The translations under genes were made by a program, and so were the position numbers. The notes under the pieces were generated by a model that saw nothing but the letters and a program-made list of their open reading frames with translations, had not been told where the DNA came from and searched no databases. A stretch of DNA of 28,713 nt from Schoenoplectus triqueter (Eukaryota; Streptophyta; Magnoliopsida; Poales; Cyperaceae): assembly GCA_964058805.1 (NCBI GenBank), contig CAXKVV010001097.1, forward strand, positions 1-28,713, read 5' to 3'. Shown here one piece after another: positions 1 through 11,826 of the stretch. Position 1 is the stretch's first letter. Each line of letters starts with the position of its first letter.

Positions 1-300
1 TAATTTGTGGAGCACACCATAAATTACTTTCTTTTTTTTTCAATTCACCAACTTAAGTATCCCATTTTGAGGATACCAAAAAATTTGGACAGTGCGAAAC
101 TTTTATTAAGGACCAAAAATAGAAAATACGACACTCACTTCGCTAAGATTTGTGAAATCACAAAAAAAAGGAATTATAGAAAAATATTGGACATATATGA
201 TCCATCTAAAAAATTGTTGAAAAATAGATGACAATAAAATAGGGTCCGATACAACTGCACGTCGTGTAATAGATCTGAACTGTCAGATTTTCATGTCAAA
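1..300. other. Gene-free flank, AT-rich
   Basis: No convincing coding potential was seen. The short open frame near the start is A/T-driven and has no recognisable motif. The stretch precedes the small MITE that begins at 304. Confidence 0.5.
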
Positions 301-303
301 TAA

Positions 304-578
304 GAGCATCTGCATTGATATCGACTGTTAAAATTAAATTTTTATGTCATGTCATCAATTGACATTTTATTTTAAGAGTGACATCCTTGAATAAAATGAA
401 ATTGTAAAAATGACACTTTCATAATTATTTTTTTGTTTCTTCGCTGACGTGGTTTGTCAAATGGATTGTCAAATTTAAATAATTGTCTAATTTTGTCTAA
501 TCTATGCATCCCTGAAATTCAAATGACAATTATCAAATGAGATTTGACAATCAATTTGACAATGGGATACGAATGCTC
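304..578. mobile_element. Small Tourist/PIF-Harbinger-like MITE
   Basis: A 275-bp non-coding element. Its left end starts GAGCATCTGCATTG and the right end, read on the other strand, starts GAGCATTCGTATCCCATTG, so the ends form imperfect terminal inverted repeats. Both ends are flanked by TAA (301-303 and 579-581), the TTA/TAA type of 3-bp duplication typical of PIF/Harbinger-derived Tourist MITEs. The interior is rich in TTGACA/TGTCAA motifs near both ends, a common subterminal pattern in MITEs. It has no ORF and would need a transposase from elsewhere. It lies beyond the 3' end of the OXA2-like gene. Family assignment is inferred from end structure only. Confidence 0.65.
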
Positions 579-581
579 TAA

Positions 582-1242
582 GACGGTCGCCGTATGTACA
601 ACAAGTGTGATATATAACACGAGCTATGAGTTTCGTTTTTGTCATAGTGATTAGTCGGAACCGTACTGCAAGAGATACGTGTTAGCATATCTTTGCATTG
701 ATCCTCTCATTGAAGAAAATAATGTACCGTTCACAAACTTTCAATTCAAATAATCTTTTTTTCTTCTTTTCCACTGAAATTTTCCCTTCATTCCGACCAG
801 GGGTTGTTCTTTAGAAAAGGAGAAAAACTTCCCATCTGAATTATGGGCCGGACAAGGAGATCAGCCACTAATAAATTTATACTAGCACAACAAATCCTGA
901 CTAGTTGCAGGGCCGAGGCGCATACCTACTGGTTAAATCATATAATGGATCCGACCTGAGTAATTCCGATTTATTCTTCTTATCGGATTTTATGCCCAAT
1001 CAACATAGCAAACCATCTATGAAGAGTAAACACAGGAGAACAAATTCCGTACAAAATTTGAAAGTCCTTATACAATATAGAGCTTATTTTTTTACTTTAT
1101 AAATTAAATTATTGGTTCCAACTTCCGAGGGAAATCAGAAAGGAAATCTCCTAACAAATACTTTTTTTCTTTTCTCCGTCCAGCCATATACCTAATGAAA
1201 ATATTTAAAAAGCGATTTTAAAGAGACGAAATTAAGAACAAC
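582..1242. other. Intergenic, 3' flank of the OXA2-like gene
   Basis: This should contain the 3' UTR and polyadenylation region of the minus-strand gene ending at 1243. The stretch is T/A-rich with several possible AATAAA-like signals on the minus strand (TTTATT on the plus strand near 970). I cannot place the transcript end. No other gene is supported. Confidence 0.5.
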
Positions 1243-4200
1243 TTATCCGACACTTTTCTTATCTTCTATTGCTACTTCAGTAGAACCTGTCTTATCTCTT
1301 TCAATTGCCTTTTCGCATTCCTTGACAAATCTATCAACACCAGGATCATAGGTTGCAGCAGTACGCAGATGGACAATAGCCTCCGAGGCCTTCCCTTCTT
1401 GAAACAGGTAACTGAGTTTTTGCAAACACAATTACACTTGTAAATGCTTTGCAGATTAATTATTTTTAAAAAATCCAATGATATTATTTCAGCAATAAAT
1501 TCCCAAAACTTTCAGATTTGATATTAATTTACAAGTACCTTCCCAACAAGACCAATGCCTGGTAATAGCATGTTTTCTCCATGATTTTCTCAGGTACACA
1601 CAAATTCGGTATTCTTTTCAGATGCTCAATTGCTGCTGCTTTGTTACCCTGTTATCAGACAACAGCTTTAAAAATAAAGCACACTTAATTTATCATGAAA
1701 GAAAAACATCCATTTACACAAGTGACATCACAAGAATTGCATAATAACATCACAGAGCATTATGCCTAATTCAATTTTATGTCAGACAATATATATACTG
1801 GTGCAGGGGACAAGGTACAGATCAGAACAAGACCACCACAAGTAAAGCTATCAGTGAGATCTTATGCTGCATGGATAGTCTGTTGAAGTGTCAACAAAAT
1901 CTAATTATTTTTTATAGGCATGACATATGAAAGTATTAATCAAGCACACAATGTTGGGCTTAAGATTTGAAATTTGTTTGTAATGCTGTTAAAATTGACT
2001 GGTTAAATTCTATGTCAAGTGATTCCTCTTCCATAGAAATGAATTACATAAAGTGTATAAAGTTCACAGTACCAGAGAATTATACGAAAGACCAGCAATA
2101 TAGAGAGCAAGCACAAGAAGTGGATCTTCCTCTTGAATCTACCAAAAAGAAAGATTAAGATATACCCATAAATAAAAAATGGAAGGCAAATCATGAATTT
2201 GTCTTTCTTGCAATTGGCTAATGATATATACCTTAGAAAGTGCACGCTCCACATATTCAATTGCCTCCTGAAATGACATTTTGGAAAACATGATCTGACT
2301 CATAGCAACCAATGCTTTTACTGAATCTGGATCTTTCTCTAATGTTACTCTGCAAGATCAATCAATGTTATTTGTCTGCAAGAAAGCAACATCTCTGATT
2401 ACAGAAAAGCTAGAACTGACTCCAGAACAAAGAAAACTCGTCTCTTTCTTAAAGCAGATATCACCCCCACCCAAAACGATAAGCAGAAAATAACATCAAA
2501 TAATGGAAAAAGCAATATCATAATCTTTGCTGTAAAGTTGGTATCCGATCCAAACTTAGTAGTTCATCTATATATTAAATATAAGATCTTATGCCTTGAC
2601 TGGAAAAAACTACTGACATAAACAAAAGGTTAGGAACATGAATACACATATTAAACACCCCCCCCCCCCCCCCAACCATCTCCGGTCCAAAAAAATAAAA
2701 TAAAATAAGCAAATACTAACTATCACAAGCACAAGACATAAAAAACAAAATAACTACAACAACAATGAAAATAATAGGAAAAACAAGAAAAAGAACCACA
2801 AGGCAAGAAAAAACTTACTTAAGGAACCGAAGAGAACTCTCAAACTTCCCTGCAGTCATTGCTTCAAGGGAAATCTATAAGATACATATTCAGAGCAACT
2901 TTTAAAATGTATAGAAACAAATTTATTTGGAAGAAGTTATATTGACAGTGTTGCCATGCATACATCAAGAAGCTGCTCTTGGGAAAGAGACTCTATTGCT
3001 TCTTGATCCATCGTTATTAAGCTATGAGCAACATTCTCTGAAGAGCTAGTAAACTTTGCTCTCTGAGATTTAATATCTGGTAGACCTAACGTCTTTCTGA
3101 CATGCTCATTTCCCAGTGCTAAGTTCTGAGAGAGAAACAAAAGTATTATCAGGAAGTGAACCTGATGATGTGACATTCGAAATACAATCATGTAATATCC
3201 AATTTAACCAATCTGGCAAAACCTGAACTCAAATAAGACTCAGGTATTTTGAAAGGTATAAAGGTCAACCCAGGATTCAAGTTCTACAAATTGGGCCTGA
3301 CCAATTAAAGCCATATAGCCCAGATGTACAAATTGCTAGTTACATCAGATATTAACTGACAGATTCATTTTTTTCCTGGAGAACAAAAAGAATTGACACA
3401 ACATCCAAATTGAACCTGACTCAACCCAAATCAAAACCTGAAACTAAATATAGCCAGGCTCCCTAACAAGAAAGATTGGAAAAAATGAATATCCCAACTA
3501 GCAAATGACCAGAAAGGCCCAAACTTGACAATCAGAAAAATCACCATTCAATTAACGTACCTGACATAAAGTAAACAAGCCATTTGTGGTCCAGTAGACT
3601 AGAGTACCCTGTAAAACAAGAAGAATTAAATCCCTTGCCCTGCATAAATTTAAAGCCCCTGGGTTTCTAAGGTAACACAGCCCTAATTAAAAAATAAACT
3701 GACCTGAGGAATTAGAAGGCCTGTTAGAAAGAAAGGGATGGATATCGCATCAAGGTATAACTTGTAATACTGGAAATAGAAGAAACAATAGCATCAGTAA
3801 AAACAGTATTACAGCAAATAGTTACTAAATCAAGGATAATACTGTCAATTCTTGGTTACTACTAGAGGTTAAATTATACTCTCAATTCTTGGTTACTACA
3901 AAATCATATCATTGATTATTTTTCCTGTTAAAGTTTCCATAATACCAGAGAATTTATTTCGTATAAAAATATGCACTTCCTTAAAGAGCAGCTTTAACAA
4001 TTGATGCATCATTTACCTTAAGCATTAATCCATAAATTCCACGTGATTTATCAAGCTGCACTGACTTGAAGGATAACTGAGGGAGAGAGCCAAGATTAAT
4101 CCCAATGCTTAGTTATGTATGCAATTACCATCAGACAAAGACCACTTTGTTTTAGTTCGAAATTGTACCATAACATAACATTTGAATATACTCGCCCAAA

Positions 4201-7200
4201 ACTGTTATGAAAAAAATGGTACTACCGTACTAGCATAAATCTAGGTAATATGCTTTATCTTTAATTTTGAACTTAAACTGCAAAATATAGAATGTAATGA
4301 AAAAAGCTTGCACCAAGACCAAGGTAATAAAAACTTTCTTTTTAAGGCAAAAAGTTCCGCTGGCCAGCTTTTTCTTCTCCTATTTTTCACCCATTAATAG
4401 TACACAACACATGTCCATCTAATGTAATGGAAAAAAAATGTAATGTATCCAAAAAAAAAGATGTACCTCAAAGGACTTTTCAAATTGGATTTATTTGATC
4501 AGTTCTGTTCAGTTTAAGTAGCCAAGCATGATATTTCAGGTATATTAGGTTTACGCTTCAAAATTTCCAGGCAAACTCTCAATCACAATATTTGACTATG
4601 GGAGAGCCACATGGTGTAGCACCAGTGACAGCATCAGTAAGAAAGCCCAAGGAATGATTACCATACTGCTTTTATTAAGGAGAAAAACCATACCTGAACA
4701 TTTGCATAATGTAGGCCAGCAATAATAAAAGGAAAAGTACAGCCAATGATACCATGTGGTGTACTGGTCAAATTCTGAAACCAAAGCGCTCCTCCCTGTG
4801 CATATCGATATGACATTTATTTTAAATGACAATTAAAGAAGCAAATATTTTAATTTGGTATTTCTTGGGTAATTGAACCAGCATAATTTACCAATATGCA
4901 CCGGCTTTTGTTACTACCAATGGTTTACCATTAATTTAAGTAATTGTTCTCCACAAAAGGAGGATATAAGCATAATCCATAGTATGTTTCAACAAAAGAC
5001 CTTTGTATACGCCTCCAAGCTGAGAGGCAGTGTTCTATAAAACAATCAACAGAAGACACACCGCAGTAGTGTTTGGAAGATAGTAAAGTACAAGGTCCTT
5101 ACAGTTTCAAGACCAGGGTGATGGTTCAAGCACATAGTTCGAATGCTACTCATCCATAATATAAAGGTAGGCAACTGCAAAAGTTAAAGATAAAACAAAA
5201 AATCAAAATTTTGTTGACAGTTTGCAAAACCGAATGCAATAATTTATATAAATGATAAAAACAAAAGTTTACAGAAAGCCACGAGCTATTGTTGAGTCTG
5301 GTTGAAAGGGAAGAAAAATATAACCACCAACTCAGCCATTTATTTCACTATATTATCTTTTTGGAAGAATTCAGCTAAGGACCCTGAACTTTCTTAAAAA
5401 AACCAAGTTGGTCCTTAAATTGTCATTTGCACAGAGAATCCTTGAACTTTGTAAAAAACACCAAGCTGGTCCTTGAACTTCTTCAATAAAATCAAAGACC
5501 AGCTTGATTTTACTGAAGAAGTCCGAGGAGCAATTTAGTGTTTTTTTGTGAAGGTTCAGAGACCAAAGAGTGAATTCTCCCTATCCTAGCTTTAGCTTAC
5601 TATTACCTGCATAGCTAAATATGAAAAATTCCAAAAAAAGGAAGGACATCCAAGCTTTCTCCTTTTCTTTTCAAAGAATAAATATTGCTTTCGCCAACTC
5701 TTTCCAGAAAAAGGTGGTGGGAATGGAGGAGGCACTTCTATAAGTAAAAGAAACATGAAAATAATCAAAAGTATGCTAAAATGGTCAAACACAAAATGAA
5801 TTGATGCATTTAATTTACAAACTAAACTCCATATTTTACATCATAGAGAACATTTATGTACATACAGATGTCTTTTGGATAAATATTATTATACCTGGTA
5901 TGTGTGGCCTATACCAAGGCTAGGAAAACGATAGTTTCATAGCAACCTTATATCATAATTTTTCCAGTAATTATGGAAAGTGGGAACCATTTTATAAACT
6001 CTTTCATTTAATTGTTAGGATTTTTAGACCGGTATGTATGGTTGATGCATTAATACAAAAACTCCGGAGGTTGGTAGAGGAAGTGAATGGCCTGGAATGG
6101 GGAGGACGGGAAGAGAAAGGGAGTAACCTTGCCCAATTGTAAATTATAGGGGGTGAAGAGAGGTGAGGAGAGGTGAATCATGAATGGGGACAATCCTCAA
6201 TTCATTTTTGAAAGATTTGATCCCTCGCAAGTTGGAAGGTGACAAAGTTAACCCCCCTCCCTCATTTCTTCCTATCCCTTTCCTTCGCAACTCTGAAGCA
6301 CACCCTTTGTGTGCTCCCCAGTTGAGGAGAGGGAGGTGAGGGGAAGAGAAAGGAAGAAAAGGACTCATTCACTATTTCATTTTGCTCCAGAGTTTGTACT
6401 GCAGAAGGGAAAGAGGGATGAGAGGGAGTAAATGAGGAAACTTTCTATACTATGTGTTTCAACTCCTCTACCTCTAAAACGGGGCGTTCAAATTCTTATG
6501 CCTCTCATTTTTTTTTTCTCCTTTGCTACCCCCTCCATTCCTTTCCCATCTGTCTCAGGAACACAGCATTAAAGTTGAAAACTTGTCAAATTCTGGTTGT
6601 AATGAATAACAGGTCAATACTAAGAAACTACGCAGATCAGCAACTAATTGGTTAAGCAAATCTGAAAATCTTAAAAAGAACCAAAAGCATACATTGAGGA
6701 AAGAGTTGTGCAATTCTAGAGACCTTCTTCATTTGCAACCAAAGGGCAGGGAATAGAGCAAGCCTCATTGCTACTGTAGATGAGGAAATAATAATCCACC
6801 TGTAATCATAGTTGGAAGTAAGGACTTGACAGATGTACAGCGCACAAATACAAAAGATCCTTGACGATGGCTGTACATGCAAACTTCCTGATCACTAAAT
6901 TTGCTTACCAGGGGAAACCGGTTAGATCATGGTACCCGTCGAGAAATCCAGTGACCATTTCGATCGGATAATCCCAAATGCTGGCCTCACTAACCACTTC
7001 ACCTCCGCTGTCATTCTCTATAAGAGTTGCTTCAGCGACCGAATTATCCTGTTCAATACCTGATTCGAGGATTTCGGACCTCCGATGAGGACTCAGCTCG
7101 TTGTCTCCTGAATTGCCGGAATTAGAGAACCAGGAAAAAGACCTGCTCGGGATCCCGCCGAGTAAGTGCTCGTGCGGAAAGGGACCAGCTGTAATACGAG

Positions 7201-7306
7201 CTCGGACCGAAGATGACTGGAGAGGTGAAGATATGGAGGACACACAGAGAGGAGATAAGAAGTGGCGCCGCCGGAGATGGTGGAGGAGTCGAACGGCAAG
7301 CCCCAT
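1243..7306 (-). CDS. OXA2-like: OXA2/ALBINO3-like membrane insertase with TPR domain, 13 exons
   Basis: Likely an Oxa1/YidC/Alb3-family insertase of the plant OXA2 (ALB3-like 2/3) type, which inserts proteins into an organelle inner membrane; Arabidopsis OXA2b is tied to COX2 assembly. Exons, minus strand: 7306-6909, 6799-6693, 5734-5607, 5174-5103, 4795-4694, 4076-4017, 3769-3704, 3608-3561, 3125-2964, 2874-2819, 2349-2232, 1648-1539, 1411-1243. All introns are GT-AG; the exons total 1596 nt, giving 531 residues plus TAA, close to family length. Residues 1-45 are Arg/Ser-rich with no acidic residues, like a mitochondrial presequence. The insertase core covers about 128-330, starting with the GFPWW segment; Arg145 in the first membrane span matches the conserved groove arginine of Oxa1/YidC. 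TPR-like helices fill about 378-475, typical of the OXA2 branch. The start ATG has a GCCATGG context. Splice sites are inferred by reading frame and family similarity. Mitochondrial rather than plastid targeting is an inference. Confidence 0.92.
2658..2673. repeat. 16-base poly-C run in intron 10
   Basis: An uninterrupted C16 (G16 on the sense strand of the gene) lies in the intron between exons 10 and 11 of the OXA2-like gene. Its length is likely to be variable and prone to sequencing or assembly error. No splice signal is touched. Confidence 0.9.
5363..5581. mobile_element. Palindromic MITE-like element in intron 3
   Basis: A 219-bp non-coding block within the 5606-5175 intron. The left end GGAAGAATTCAG and the right end read in reverse, GGGAGAATTCAC, are inverted copies; both are followed by a GGACC/GGTCT-CTGAAC block, so the whole element can fold. 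The centre has long inverted arms (5475-5495 and 5504-5524, two mismatches) around an 8-base loop. A shorter direct repeat with the core CAAG(T/C)TGGTCCTT occurs twice in the left half. I could not identify a secure target duplication, so the superfamily is open. Confidence 0.6.
6061..6490. repeat. Purine-tract-rich block in intron 2, possible decayed element
   Basis: The longest intron (6692-5735) carries about 430 bp of long G/A-rich runs (near 6075-6125, 6160-6180, 6320-6360 and 6405-6435) and matching C/T-rich runs (6250-6290, 6515-6550). A short hairpin with arms GCACAC/GTGTGC lies at 6298-6314. The ends share GGTAGAGGA-type sequence in inverted orientation (near 6072 and 6475), which hints at a decayed element, but no target duplication was found. 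Confidence 0.35.
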
Positions 7307-7391
7307 GGCGACGAAGCAGAGCTGTGTTTGGCGGCCCTGGGTAACCGTACGGGGGTTTTAAACCTTTTCAGTCGGAGAGTCTATCAAATAT

Positions 7392-8314
7392 ACGGTGTGA
7401 ATAGGGCTGCAAACGAGTCGAGTCGAGCCGAGCTGGGTTAACTCAAGCTCGGCTCATGAAAATTCGAGCCGAGCCGAGCCGAGCTCGTGAAACAATTCGA
7501 GCTGAAAAACCTAGCTCAAACTCGAGTCGTTACTATTCGAGCTAGCTCGCGAGCTGGCTCACGAGCCAATGCATGTGCGTTGACTCAATTTGATATTTAG
7601 ATTTAATACATCTACAAACTATAAAGTTGGTATATCTGGAAGATTGGTATGAGAATTGGTACAAAATTGGTATATCAACAAACTATTTTTTCAATGACAT
7701 CTTCGCTGCATTAATTTGAATGGATGGACCAACAAAAAACTATTGAGTCAGATATACAAATCTAATTACGAGCGAGCAAGAGATGTCTTTAAGCTGCTGA
7801 CATGGTGAGATGGTGAGAGATGATGAGAGAGGAGTTATCGGATTAGAGTTCGGCAAAAAAAATTATAAAAACTATTTTTTATTCGAGCTGAGTCGAGCCA
7901 CGAGCCGAGCCGACCCCAACTCAAACTCGGCTCATTTAACTACCGAGCCAGATTAGCTCGAGTCATTTTAGCTCGAGCTAGATTAGCTCGAGTCCGAGCT
8001 TTTTTGTGCAGCCCTAGGTGTGAATGGTTCAGGTCGGTTATGTTATTTTATTATTTTTTTATCTCATTTAATATTATTTGATTAAATTCGGATTAAAAAA
8101 TTTTAATTTATATTTGACCGAACGGGTTAAGGGTTGACCGATCCGATTCGTATAAAATAATTATTTTTATATAATTTTAAATAATAAAATATTAATTAAT
8201 TTATAATTAATTTTAATTAGTGTATATTTAAGATTTAATTAGTATTAAATCATAAAATTATTTAAAAAAAATATAATTAATCGAATCGGATCGGGTCAAT
8301 AATTGACAACCCTC
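7392..8314. mobile_element. Older AT-rich DNA element, split by a hAT-type insertion
   Basis: The 9-bp sequence ATCAAATAT flanks this block on both sides (7383-7391 and 8315-8323). The ends are loosely inverted: GGTGTGAATGG on the left and GGGTTGTCAATT from the right. Once the inner 615-bp element and one copy of its target duplication are removed, about 300 bp remain. Inside, GACCGATCCGATTCG (near 8137) recurs in inverted form close to the right end (near 8283). A hAT-type non-autonomous element would duplicate 8 bp, and the 9-bp match contains 8-bp options. It lies 86 bp upstream of the OXA2-like ATG. The evidence is weaker than for the inner element because the terminal repeats are degenerate. 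Confidence 0.6.
7402..8016. mobile_element. Non-autonomous hAT-type element, 615 bp
   Basis: The ends are a perfect 10-bp inverted repeat, TAGGGCTGCA and TGCAGCCCTA. They are flanked by a perfect 8-bp target-site duplication GGTGTGAA at 7394-7401 and 8017-8024. An 8-bp duplication with TAGGG-type ends is diagnostic of hAT transposons. Subterminal DNA on both sides is packed with CGAGCCGAGC/GCTCGAGT motifs, the sort of clustered short repeats that hAT transposases bind. There is no transposase ORF, so it is non-autonomous. It is nested in an older AT-rich element and sits in the presumed promoter region of the divergent OXA2-like gene. Confidence 0.92.
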
Positions 8315-8323
8315 ATCAAATAT

Positions 8324-9755
8324 GAGTTGGTAGGGAAATTCGATCGAATATGTTTAGGTTTGATTTAAAATTATTTTGAATTAAATTGAATTCAAACTAA
8401 ATTAAATTCTAAACGAACTTAATTATTTATATATCTATTTTTATATTATTATAAATAATTAGAGCTAAAATAATTAATATTTTATTAATTTTATATTAAA
8501 ATTTAGAAAAATTAACTAATATTTATTAATTTTATAATAAAATAATTATATTATTGCATATATTATTGACTAAATAGATAAAAATATATACAAATAACTA
8601 CATATTAAACTATTATAATTTAAACTCGAACTAGTTCATTAAAAAATTATTAAACTGAACTCGAATCGAATTAAAAAAAAAATCTAATCGAACGAATTAT
8701 GAATTTATTTTCTTTGCTAACATTTTATGTACTAATAATGGATAGCGTGTTTTTCTCAAGCCGTTTAATTTTGATCGGAGGGTTGAGACTATAGATACTT
8801 CTAAAACCTACTCATTTATATCATAATAATATTCCAACCCCGCTTCGTCAGACTATAGAATGGACTCAATTCTGATACCCAGTCTGAGGCTGCATAATGG
8901 GCCTGGTACCAACATGCTTTATAAGCACGAAAAAAGAAGTAAACTTTAGTTATTTTCCTCAGCTTTATTTTATATTTAGAGTAAACTACATATATAATTC
9001 TTAAAAAATAGTTTTAGGTTCAAATATAAATTATATGAACGATTTATTTTTATTAATTATCTTTATATTAGTATTTTATTATCATTTTGATCCTTAAAAT
9101 TTAAAAAATATCATTTTATGTCACAAAATTTTTATTTATATCAATTTGGTTCTACATTTAAAATTATCCAGGAATGATATTTTCATTTATCATAGCATTA
9201 TTTTTTAATACTGAAATTATATATATATAGTACTTAGTATATTAATGTTCATGTTACTGTGAATTATTTATAATTTTATTTAAAAATATTTTTTTCATAA
9301 ATGTTATATGACATAAATGTGAATGTGGATATTTATTTTTTTAGCATTGATAATAATGAGGCTAATTTATGAAAATATAGAATATTAAGGGTCAAAATAA
9401 TAAGTCACTATAACTAAAATGATAACAAAATGATATTTTAAAGAAAAATTAAGATAAAGAAGGGAGGAAAGAATAGACTTTGGAAAGGAGAAGAGATGAA
9501 ATAAGAAGAAACATGAAATTTCGTGGTGTGCAGATAGTGAGGGATGATAATAATATGTTTTTTTTATTTGTAGTGTTTCACATTTTATTTAATTTTTTGT
9601 TTTATAAAGGTGATATATTCCACTAATTTCTATGAAATTTGGACTAATTTTTATATCAAACAGCTGATATCAAGAACAATGGTTCAAGTAACTATCTCCC
9701 TTATGATAAAACTAGATTGTACCTTTTTGATATAAAAGACACTCTAAAGAATAAA
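8324..9755. other. AT-rich gene-free region, repeat remnants
   Basis: Very AT-rich, with no supportable gene. The stretch 8336-8700 has TTCGATCGAA/TCGAATCGAA-type sequence at both ends with AT-rich DNA between, resembling a further decayed hAT-like element; no target duplication was found. The remainder is simple A/T-rich sequence with scattered short ORFs of no recognisable content. Confidence 0.5.
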
Positions 9756-9759
9756 ACAT

Positions 9760-10829
9760 AAGTTAACTATCATAACAACATAAAAACAAAACACCCAAGA
9801 AGTTCTGAAAATGATAATTAGACCCATAAATTACTGAAACTACAAATATAACCCTAAAGTTAATTAGAGAACAAATAGAGCAATTAAAGATATCAACAAA
9901 ATAGTCAATCACTTGTCCATACATCATAGAATGAACCATGTCCAATAAAATCATATTCCTCCTCTCAGATACATCATTCTATTAATACGTCCTGGGAGGA
10001 GTGAGGTGTAAAACTATTTTATGTGTTTTTCGGTACACCCTAAATTCACCACTTAAATATTCTCCACCTCGATCTATTTTAAATACTTTAATCTTCTTAC
10101 CAAGTTGGTTCTCAACTTTAGTTTTGAATTTCTTAAAGTTTTTTAAAAGGTTAGGACTTATGTCTCAACAAGTAGACATCACCATATCTACTAAAATTAT
10201 CAATAAACGTGACAAAGTATCTTGATCCATCTCTACCACTTATACTCATGGGACCATGAACATCACTATGCATAAGTCCCAATAAAGTCATCTGACCTTT
10301 CACCTTTCTTGATAAAAGGTGTCTTAGTCATCTTACCCGATAAATATGACTCGCGTGTTGCTATAGACTCTAAGTCAAAGCAGCTAAGAAATTCAACATC
10401 TTATAATTTCTTAATGTGTGTCTCGTTTATATGATATAGGCGATGGTGTCATATGGGAATCTCCCTCTCATGAGAAGATTTAAATATCTTGTTATTGTTA
10501 TTAAGGACTGAAGTTTTTTATTTCTAGAACATATAAGTCATTCACAACTTAGGAATTACCATAAAATATATCATCTCTATAGAAAGAATCTTTAATAGAA
10601 AAGGTAAAATCGTCCATGTCCAAATATGAAACAGAGATAATATTTTTAAAAATAAAAGGAACAAAGTAAATACTACTAAGCTCTAAAATAAGTCTTTTAA
10701 ATAAATACAAATCTAAATCTCCTATAGCAACAACAACACTATTCTTTAGTACCTACACATTTAAATAAATATGAGCACATAAATCGATGTCCAATACTAA
10801 TCAAAAATAAAAGTAGTAAGGTTAATTTC
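9760..10829 (-). pseudogene. Decayed Copia pol (protease to integrase)
   Basis: Read on the minus strand from 10829 down, shifting frames give recognisable Copia polyprotein pieces in the right order. They are: a post-protease region (LFKRLILEL, NIISVSYLD, FYRDDIFYG, NDLYVLEI); a gag-pre-integrase tail ([10 protein letters not shown]); an integrase core ([45 protein letters not shown]); and RRNMILLDMVHSMM near 9950-9900. The catalytic DSGA protease motif appears lost, stop codons and frameshifts are frequent, and no reverse transcriptase or RNase H is recognised below 9760. This is a dead 5'-proximal pol fragment of the same element whose gag lies at 12903-12061, on the far side of the inserted solo LTR. 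Confidence 0.85.
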
Positions 10830-11326
10830 TGGTATTCTTAGGAATTGTTGATAGTTATTATCAACAAAGTACAGAAATTGTAAAGAACACAGTAAAATGT
10901 TAACGGAGTTCGGCTATAACAATGCCTACGTCTCCGGGTCTCACCCACAACCGGGATGCCACTTAATTACTCAAAAATTCAAGTACAATTACAAAAGCTT
11001 TAACTTCTTCACAAAAACAAGTGCAAGAAGACTAAAAACAGTAATTAAAAAAAACAACAGATGAGCACTTAAAGCTCAAAGAGAAAGTTTGAGATAACAC
11101 TCAAGAGAATAAAGCAACTGAAGATTGAACAAAAATCTATTGATTTGGCTAGATCAAGATCTTTTGTTCTTGTAATTTGCAAAGGAAGGGAATCAACTCA
11201 ATTATTTACAGAATAAAATGCTCTGGGTTACAAAAAGAATGTTAACAACTTTCTTGATTTCTTTACACCCAGAACATCCCTTTTATATGAGTCATTAACA
11301 GAAAAATTGGTATTCTTGCGCTAGGA

Positions 11327-11826
11327 AACGTTATAATGATTCATAAATCGTTATAACGTCTTGGATTTTCCAAGAATACCCTTGTCAGAATTATATTGAA
11401 ACGTTATAATGATTCCAAAATGAATAGGATGAATCATTATAACGTTAAACAGAGACGTTGAACGATTTACAAAACCGTTATAACGGTATACAGAGACGTT
11501 GAACGCTTTACAAAATCATTATAGCGCTTTGACTGGTTTGACCAACTTTCTGACAAGTCTAATGAGTTTCAGAAACGTTATAACGATTCAAGTAATCGTT
11601 ATACGTTTCCTTAATCGTTGAACGCTTTATGAAGCGTTACACAATGATACACTCTGTTAATTTTAGCTTATTTCTGCTCACAAAGAACTTAGAATATTTT
11701 CTGTGAGTGTATTGAATCGTTACGTAATGATACACTCTGATAATTTTTGCTAAATTCTACGCGCAGAGAACAGATTTGAGATGTGGATTGAATCGTTATA
11801 ACGTTTGGGGAATCATTATAACGGTT
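11327..11826. promoter_or_regulatory. Array of palindromic CGTTATAACG-type motifs in LTR U3
   Basis: About a dozen copies or close variants of AACGTTATAACG (including ATCATTATAACG and CGTTGAACG) lie in 500 bp, for example near 11327, 11347, 11401, 11431, 11474, 11495, 11573, 11593, 11613, 11714, 11790 and 11811. They sit just upstream of the minus-strand TATAAAA box of the solo LTR. The inverted AACG(G) half-sites resemble MYB recognition cores (AACGG in the MSA element), and U3 repeats bound by MYB factors are known from tobacco Tto1. Binding here is inference. Confidence 0.6.
11633..11780. repeat. Direct repeat in the solo LTR, about 83-bp period
   Basis: The sequence GCGTTACACAATGATACACT near 11634 and its downstream 60 bp recur from about 11717 as CGTTACGTAATGATACACT with similar following sequence. 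The copies have diverged, so the duplication is not recent. Confidence 0.65.

Noticed and set aside
905..1102. 65-codon plus-strand ORF near the left end
   Set aside because: No conserved motif and low-complexity composition; it lies in the 3' flank of the minus-strand gene.
7101..7361. 86-codon plus-strand ORF opposite exon 1 of the OXA2-like gene
   Set aside because: It is the antisense of a coding exon; the minus frame continues through 12 further exons with family similarity, so this one is a shadow.
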